Made by a program: the position numbers and the translations under genes. A stretch of 64,000 nucleotides of DNA, taken from Anodontia alba. Taxonomy: Eukaryota; Mollusca; Bivalvia; Lucinida; Lucinidae. The stretch spans positions 79,741,225 through 79,805,224 of the forward strand of contig OZ024828.1 in NCBI GenBank assembly GCA_964016985.1, given 5' to 3'. Below, one piece after another: positions 58,576-64,000 of the stretch; position 1 is the stretch's first letter; each line of letters opens with the position of its first letter. The notes beneath the pieces were generated by a model, which had not been told where the DNA came from, searched no databases, and saw nothing but the letters and a program-made list of their open reading frames with translations.

Positions 58576-60395
58576 TAGCTCACCTGAGCACGAAGTGCTC
58601 ATGATGAGCTATTGTGGTCAGTCAATGTCCGTCGGCCGTCGTGCGGCGTCAACAATTGCTTTAAAAGCCTACTAATTCTACACCCCTGGGCCAATTGACT
58701 CGATACGATGGTAGGAAGCATCAGGGTGATTTGTAGATAAAAAATAGCTAAACTCGTGCCGATCGAAATTCCAAGATGGCCGCCATGGCAGCCATCTTGA
58801 AAATCTATTTTTTCGCTTCTTCTCCTGAACCGAAAGGTCAATTAACTCCAAACTTGCTAGGAAGCATCGGGGTGACCTGTAGATCAAAAATAGCTAAAAT
58901 TGTGCCGATCGGAAATCCAAGATGGCCGCCATGGCAGCCATCTTGAAAATCTATTTTTCGCTTCTCCTCCTAAACCCAATAGCCAATTACTCCAAACTTG
59001 CTAGGAAGCATTGTGGTGACTTGTAGATCAAAAATAGCTAAAATCGTTCCGACCGGAAATCCAAGATGGCCGCCATCTTGAAAATCTATTTTTCGCTTAT
59101 CTTCTGAGCCGAAAGGCCAACTGACTCAAAACTTGGTAGGAAGCATCGGAATGACTTGTAGATCAAAAAAAACTAAAATAGGGCTGATCAGAAATCCAAG
59201 ATGGCCGCCATGGTGGCCATCTTGAAAATCATTTTTTCGCTTCTTCTCCTTAACCCAAGAGCTAATAGACTTGAAACTTGGTAGGAAGCATCGGAGTGAC
59301 TTATAGATAAAAAAAATGGCTAAAATCATTCCGATTGGAAATCCAAGATGGCCCACATGGCGGCCATCTTGAAAATCTATTTTTCACTTCTTCTCCTGAA
59401 CCGAACCGAAAGGCTTATTGACTTTAAACAAGGTAGGAAGCATCAGGGTGACCTGTAGATCAAAAATAGCTAAAATCGTCCCTATCAGAAATCCAAGTGG
59501 TCGCCATGACAGTCATCTTGAAAATCTATTTTTCGCTTCTTCTCCTGAACTGATAGGCCATTTGACTCGAAACTTGGTAGGAAGCATTGGGGTGACTTGT
59601 AGATCTAGAATAGTTTAAATTGTTTGGATCGAAAATCCAAGATGGCCATGGCGGCCATCTTGAAACTATTTTTTTTTTTCGCTTATTTTCCTGAACCAAA
59701 GAGCCAGTTGATTTGAAAATTGGTAGGAAACATGGGGATGACTTGTAGATATAAAAATAGCTAAAATCTTTCCAATCGGAAATCCAAGATGGCGGCCATC
59801 TTGAAAATCTATTTTTCCCTTCTTCTTCTGAACTGAAAGGCCAACTGATTCAAAATATGGTAGGAAGCATCAGGATAACTTGTAGATAAGAAATAGCTCA
59901 AATCGTTGTGATAGGAAATCTCAAATTGCGGCAATGGCGGCCATCTTGAAAATCCGTTTTGAACTTTTTTCTCCTGAACCGAAAGGGCAGTTGGCTCAAG
60001 ATTCATTGGAAGTATCAAAGTGAGATCAACAGTAGCTAAAATCTTTCTGATTGGAAATCCAAGATGGCTGCCATCTTGTTTATGTCCATTATTATTTCCC
60101 TGCCACTGAGCTGTTTATGTGTATAAAATCATGATTCTTCAGAAACCACTTAGCCATTTGCCACCATATTTCACATTGATCCTACTGTTGAAATGTGATT
60201 GGGAGTTTGTTCAAATGATCACGCTCCATTGTCTGTCATGCTATATATATTCTTCTTCAAAATTAAGAACTGCTTAAATGAGATCTTTTCATTAGTTGCA
60301 ATGACAGGATTGGAAAAATATTGTATAACATCTGCATATCTGCAGTGGCTATGTCACTCAGGTGAGCGAGCCGTGGCCCGTGGGCCTCTTGTTAA
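58576..60395 (+). repeat. 'AAGATGGCCGCCATGG' tandem array, forward orientation, both termini present
   Basis: Left terminus AGCTCACCTGAGCACGAAGT; right terminus CACTCAGGTGAGCGAGCCGT and GGGCCTCTTGTT. Between them ~11 units of ~125-130 bp carry AAATCCAAGATGGCCGCCAT, CTTGAAAATCTATTTTTCGC, TTCTCCTGAACCGAAAGGCC and GGTAGGAAGCATCGGGGTGA. Frames on either strand are repeat artefacts. Confidence 0.8.
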
Positions 60396-60453
60396 GTCTC
60401 TCCATATACAGTGATACAGTTTGCGAGGCTGCATACACCCCACTAGCACCAGC

Positions 60454-60733
60454 CATTACGAAAACTCGCCTATTCAAATATATTGAAAATTTTACCACCA
60501 AAAAATGGCAATTTTTCAGATAAAAAAATCCGATATTTTTCATATTTCTGCTCAAAACATAGATTGTGGGTACTCGTTAGAACCGCCTCATCGAGGCGGT
60601 TCTAAGGAGTACCAACAATCTATGTTTTTGAGCAGAAATAACAAAAGTAATGTATACCCCTGTAAACCCCAGTTTTACTATATAAAAGTGGGGTTTAAGG
60701 GGGTCAAAATTATATAGGTAAGTTTTCGTGATG
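60454..60733 (-). mobile_element. Hairpin MITE, family A, reverse
   Basis: Ends CATTACGAAAACTCGCC and AGGTAAGTTTTCGTGATG; core GAACCGCCTCATCGAGGCGG perfect. Confidence 0.9.
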
Positions 60734-60839
60734 TTAAGCGGTATTCGATTTTCATAGTAACCAGAATGATCCTAAAAGAGATAAAACTATAATCTATGGT
60801 GAAGCACGGGGAAATGTTTTACTGCCGCCGCACAACACT

Positions 60840-61010
60840 TAACACCGGCTGCAGTGAAGTACAATAAAAATCTTAAAGATTGTCTTTGGAAACAAAGAAC
60901 ACACAAAAGAACGAAAATCTGACACTCGGTTTTATTAAAGTCACTGAGATTGACTAGATACTCTAGCAAACTGAACTAAATGAGAAATATCTATATCAAA
61001 TGACGTAGCA
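60840..61010 (-). pseudogene. RT element fragment
   Basis: Complement of 60940-61010 reads ATSFDIDISHLVQFARVSSQ, matching SYGVYISHLIRFARASSN of the large copy. CTTTGGAAACAAAGAACACA precedes it as in other 3' ends. Confidence 0.55.
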
Positions 61011-61319
61011 CGAAGGACGTCAGGCGACAACTTTGTTTTCCTCTTTAAATGCATGACATGCGTCGCGTCAGACTGAATGACGGTTTCTACCTTAACCTGT
61101 TTTAGAAGGCTGATGCGCAACTATTGCTAGTCACTGAGATTGACTAGATACTCTCGCAAACTGAACTAAATGAGAAATATCTATATCAAATGACGTAGCA
61201 CGAAGGACGTCAGGCGACAACTTTGTTTTCCTCTTTAAATGCATGACATGCGTCGCGTCAGACTGAATGACGGTTTCTACCTTAACCTGTTTTAGAAGGC
61301 TGATGCGCAACTATTGCTA
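60941..61319. repeat. Tandem duplication, period 190 bp
   Basis: TCACTGAGATTGACTAGATA through GCTGATGCGCAACTATTGCT occurs at 60941 and again at 61131. I see one difference (CTCTAGC versus CTCTCGC). It includes the RT fragment and unrelated flank. Confidence 0.9.
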
Positions 61320-61680
61320 CCGATGCCTCAGGAGGGCCCTGTTCTGTTAGTATAGCCTTCCCTTAGTATCAATATTATTTTCGATTGTAGATTTCATTCA
61401 TACCTGAAATCTTTAAATGCCGGAAAAGCACGTGTAGATTGTATTAACCCATTTATACCTGGTGTCCCTAAAAAAAAAACTGGCAAATAATGTAGACCCT
61501 GATCAGACGCCGCGTTCTGCGGTGTTTGTAATGACAAAACAAATGTCACGTATGAAACCACCGACGCACAAACTAAGAAGAATTGCAACAGAGGAATCGC
61601 CTTGGAACGGTCAATAGAAAATCTAGGGGAGGGGGATGGGGATGGGGATGGGGATTAAGCTAGTTTTCCTCCTACGAAAC
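61320..61680. repeat. Interspersed repeat fragments and GGGATG run
   Basis: GATCAGACGCCGCGTTCTGC hairpin near 61500, GTCACGTATGAAACCACCGA and GAACGGTCAATAGAAAATCT blocks, then a (GGGGAT)n run at 61627-61655. Confidence 0.5.
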
Positions 61681-61759
61681 TCTCCCTTAATTATAATGCA
61701 GCTCCAAATTACATATATGTTAGGTCTGAAAAGGGGTCCGCTGCCTCATCTTTAAACCA

Positions 61760-62041
61760 CATCACGAAAGCATATCTATATAATTTTGACCACCTTAACC
61801 CCCACTTTTATGTGGTAAAACTGTGGTTTACAGGGGTATATATTATTTTTCTTATTTCTGCTCAAAAATATAGATTGTGGGTACTCGTTAGAACCGCCTT
61901 GGCAAGGCGGTTCTATCGAGTACCAAAAATCTATGTTTTGAGCAGAAATTAATAAAAAAATATCAGATTTAATCATTTTAAAACTTTCAGTTTTTGGTGA
62001 TAAAATTTTCAAAATAATTGAATAGGCGTGTTTTTGTAATG
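61760..62041 (+). mobile_element. Hairpin MITE, family A
   Basis: Ends CATCACGAAAGCATATC and AGGCGTGTTTTTGTAATG; core GAACCGCCTTGGCAAGGCGG with the paired T/A change. Confidence 0.85.
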
Positions 62042-62089
62042 ATCACAGTGAAACGCAAATAATCAAAACTACTGTGATGAAATAAAACA

Positions 62090-62177
62090 AAGGGCTCAAT
62101 GGCGATCAGAATCCAGAACACAAGAAAATCACAAACATGATCACGATGGGCCCGACCACAGACATTGATAGAAAACT
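62090..62177 (-). pseudogene. RT element 3'-end fragment
   Basis: GGCTCAATGGCGATCAGAAT and CACGATGGGCCCGACCACAG match the 3' ends at 58020-58090 and 16145. Confidence 0.45.
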
Positions 62178-62441
62178 TATTACGAAAACATGCCTATTCA
62201 AATCTATTGAAATTTTTTTCACTAAAAAATGAAAATTTTTAGATAAAAAAAAAATCTGATATTTTTCATATTTCTGCTCTGCTCGTTAGAACCGCTCAAC
62301 AAGGCAGTTCTAACGAGTACCTACAATATATGTTTTTGAGCAGAAATAAGAAAAATAATGTATATCCCTGTAAACCCGAGTTTTACTATATAAAAGTAGG
62401 GTTTAAGGGGGTCAAAATTATATCGGCGTGTTTTCATGATG
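62178..62441 (-). mobile_element. Hairpin MITE, family A, reverse, left hairpin arm deleted
   Basis: Ends TATTACGAAAACATGCC and CGGCGTGTTTTCATGATG. The left arm is cut to CTGCTCTGCTCGTTAGAACC, missing the ACATAGATTGTGGGTA part. Confidence 0.8.
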
Positions 62442-62740
62442 ATAACATTTTTATATGTAAGGTGATTATATTTGGACGCCGCCATGCAAAAGTATGTTTT
62501 CGAGCATATGCGGACAGAGAAGGTCCAGATCAGTCTGTGCATCCACGATCAGGGCCTGGGCTGTCCGCTAACAGAATCATTGGATACTATAGAATATATA
62601 AATGGGGAGCAAAGGTTTTGGTGGGACTTTGTGCGCAAGATGATCTGAATCTGTGCATTTTGCGTTTTGCTTGCCGCGCCCCATTTATGAGTAAGTCTTA
62701 TGTATATTTCTTCCGCCCCTCTCAACACATACAGGTGTGA
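62442..62740. repeat. Degraded TGATGCGCAACG-type repeat
   Basis: GGACGCCGCCATGCAAAAGT, GGTCCAGATCAGTCTGTGCA and CTGTCCGCTAACAGAATCAT resemble the interior of 27312-27560. Confidence 0.35.
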
Positions 62741-62789
62741 TTAGCTGAACCATGATTTTTGTTGTTGACGAAGCAAATAATTCATTCAT

Positions 62790-64000
62790 ACAGCATGTGG
62801 ATATATTGGTTTAAACATATTTATTTCCAAAATGTTTACATATACAACACATACAAAAATACAACAATAGAATTAGAACGAAAGCATAAGAGCTTATTTA
62901 GTTCCTTTCCTAGGATGTGATCATTGTCCGATATATGAGTATACAAGCAAATCCAGAATGGTTAATTTCCAATGGTCCTCTTCAAGTAATAATTATTTAT
63001 TAGTAGATAATAATTGTGACCTTTTGACATGAAGAGATGAGCAAACATAAATTTAGAATAAGAAGAGAAAAAGAGAAACAAATTACACAAGATCAAACAA
63101 GGAAAATAAAGAGAGGGAAAAAGAAATGAAGAATTATGGAGCAGATTTTTACGAAGACAATGAATATAGTAAGAAGTTACTGTGGACAGTGAGTGGTGCA
63201 GGAGAGGTCCGACTGATGATCGATGTGTGCTCTGAATCACTGCCACTAAAAGTCCATTTAGTCTGGTACAAATAACGACTGATACGAATGTAACCGATTA
63301 ACTTTCGTTTAACATGTTTTCGTTCCTTGGATATACCTCTGTACTGCTTCAAAAATGACAATATTAGATTCATTAGGTAAATTAAGATCGCCATTGAGGA
63401 TTATGTTTAGGGTGATATTGCCATGTTGTGATAGAGTGTCCATTAATACCTGTCTATGACTTCTGTATAAATGGCATATCAAAAAGAAGTTGTCTGCATT
63501 TTCTATATCACCAAATCTACAATTACAGAGAGGAGATTCTATGATGTTTTTTTTCGAATAAAGAGATAATTGAGAGAGCTGCAACCAGTTCGAAGTCTAG
63601 TATGAAGTATCTGCATGCTTCTATTGCCTGCATAAAAATATTTTGGAATAATTACTCTGCCCTGACTTAATTGTCTCTTAAAATCATCAACTGTATCTAC
63701 AATCCTGTCAGAGCAGGGAAGATCGTTCCAATCACGAATGACTGCAGGTAGAAAAGAATTATAATATTGATTAGTACGAGAATGTGTTGTTCTTATATTA
63801 TTTGCGCTACGAAAACTGTAACGTGAAGTGTTCTAGTCAGGCCGGGAACCAGTGAAGAGAGATAAGAGGGGGCAATGTCATTATACATTTTATAGAACAG
63901 ACCTAATTTATGCTTTCTTCTCCTACCATCTAGTGTTTCCCATCCGATCTCATCGTATAGTTTTTGCACAGAGACTAGTTTAGTTGTTCCGGTGGTTATT
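62790..64000 (-). pseudogene. LINE (CR1/L2-type) 3' part, continues beyond the window
   Basis: Minus strand from 64000: QYYNSFLPAVIRDWNDLPCS (near 63740), FKRQLSQGRVIIPKYFYAGN, LHTRLRTGCSSLN, then 63309-63584 with SPLCNCRFGDIENADNFFLI and CHLYRSHRQVLMDTL. The C-x-C ... C-H end is the C-terminal Cys motif common in CR1/L2-type non-LTR elements. 62790-63300 is probably the 3' UTR. A stop precedes NLLSV... and the frame shifts near 63600. Confidence 0.7.

Noticed and set aside
1714..62441. Family A hairpins as a CRISPR array or regulatory palindromes
   Set aside because: Copies are dispersed, in both orientations, with their own terminal inverted repeats and no regular spacing; this is a MITE family.

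Overview
The window looks like intronic and 3' flanking DNA of an animal genome, most probably a heterodont bivalve mollusc. That is inference from three things: spliced genes with GT/AG introns, very high density of MITEs and tRNA-derived SINEs, and repeat types I associate with bivalves (arrays of 'AAGATGGCCGCCATGG' units bounded by AGCTCACCTGAGC termini, and arrays of 'AAGGTCAAGGTCA' units bounded by ATCCCC termini). No operons, CRISPR arrays or prokaryotic genes are present.

The only host gene I can support is on the + strand and fills the first 49.6 kb. It is an interleukin-17-receptor-like (IL17RD/Sef-type) gene whose 5' end lies upstream of the window. I can join eight exons with compatible phases: 137-274, 1292-1422, 2388-2508, 5511-5695, 12874-12921, 17713-17848, 44720-44854 and 48612-49591. 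They encode a glycosylated ectodomain with a fibronectin-III-like part, a Cys-rich segment, one transmembrane helix with a basic stop-transfer, and a large last exon with a divergent SEFIR signalling domain. An optional 90-nt exon (20853-20942) appears to start inside a repeat arm, and an alternative last exon (48338-48411) would give a receptor without SEFIR.

The introns and flank are almost solid transposon debris. Region by region: 0.4-7.2 kb has hairpin MITEs and an ~87-bp satellite; 7.4-9.9 kb has an inverted-orientation 'GATGGCCGCC' array; 10.2-12.4 kb has a decayed Penelope-like-type reverse transcriptase interrupted by a SINE with a perfect 13-bp target duplication; 13-22 kb has several MITE families, some nested; 22.8-25.2 kb has 'GGTCAAGGTC' arrays with an exact 371-bp duplication; 26-31 kb has hairpin repeats and quiet intron; 32-34 kb has a LINE 3' part; 37-38.4 kb has a mariner; 41.3-42.8 kb has a full-length Tc1-like element; 45-46.3 kb has RT fragments. 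Downstream of the gene, 50.8-53.2 kb is a head-outward inverted pair of mariner transposases, 54.5-55.3 kb a minisatellite, 57.3-58.0 kb a SINE and a MITE rearranged by a small inversion, 58.6-60.4 kb a second 'GATGGCCGCC' array, and 62.8-64 kb the 3' part of a LINE running off the window.

The dominant repeat (17 copies) is a ~280-bp MITE with CATYACGAAAACATGCC termini and a long central hairpin. The hairpin core, TACTCRTTAGAAYCG and its complement, recurs inside a MITE family with unrelated termini, and its stem shows paired substitutions between copies. I consider this the most interesting non-genic signal. All exon joins, family names and the organism are inferences from reading the sequence; no searches were run.
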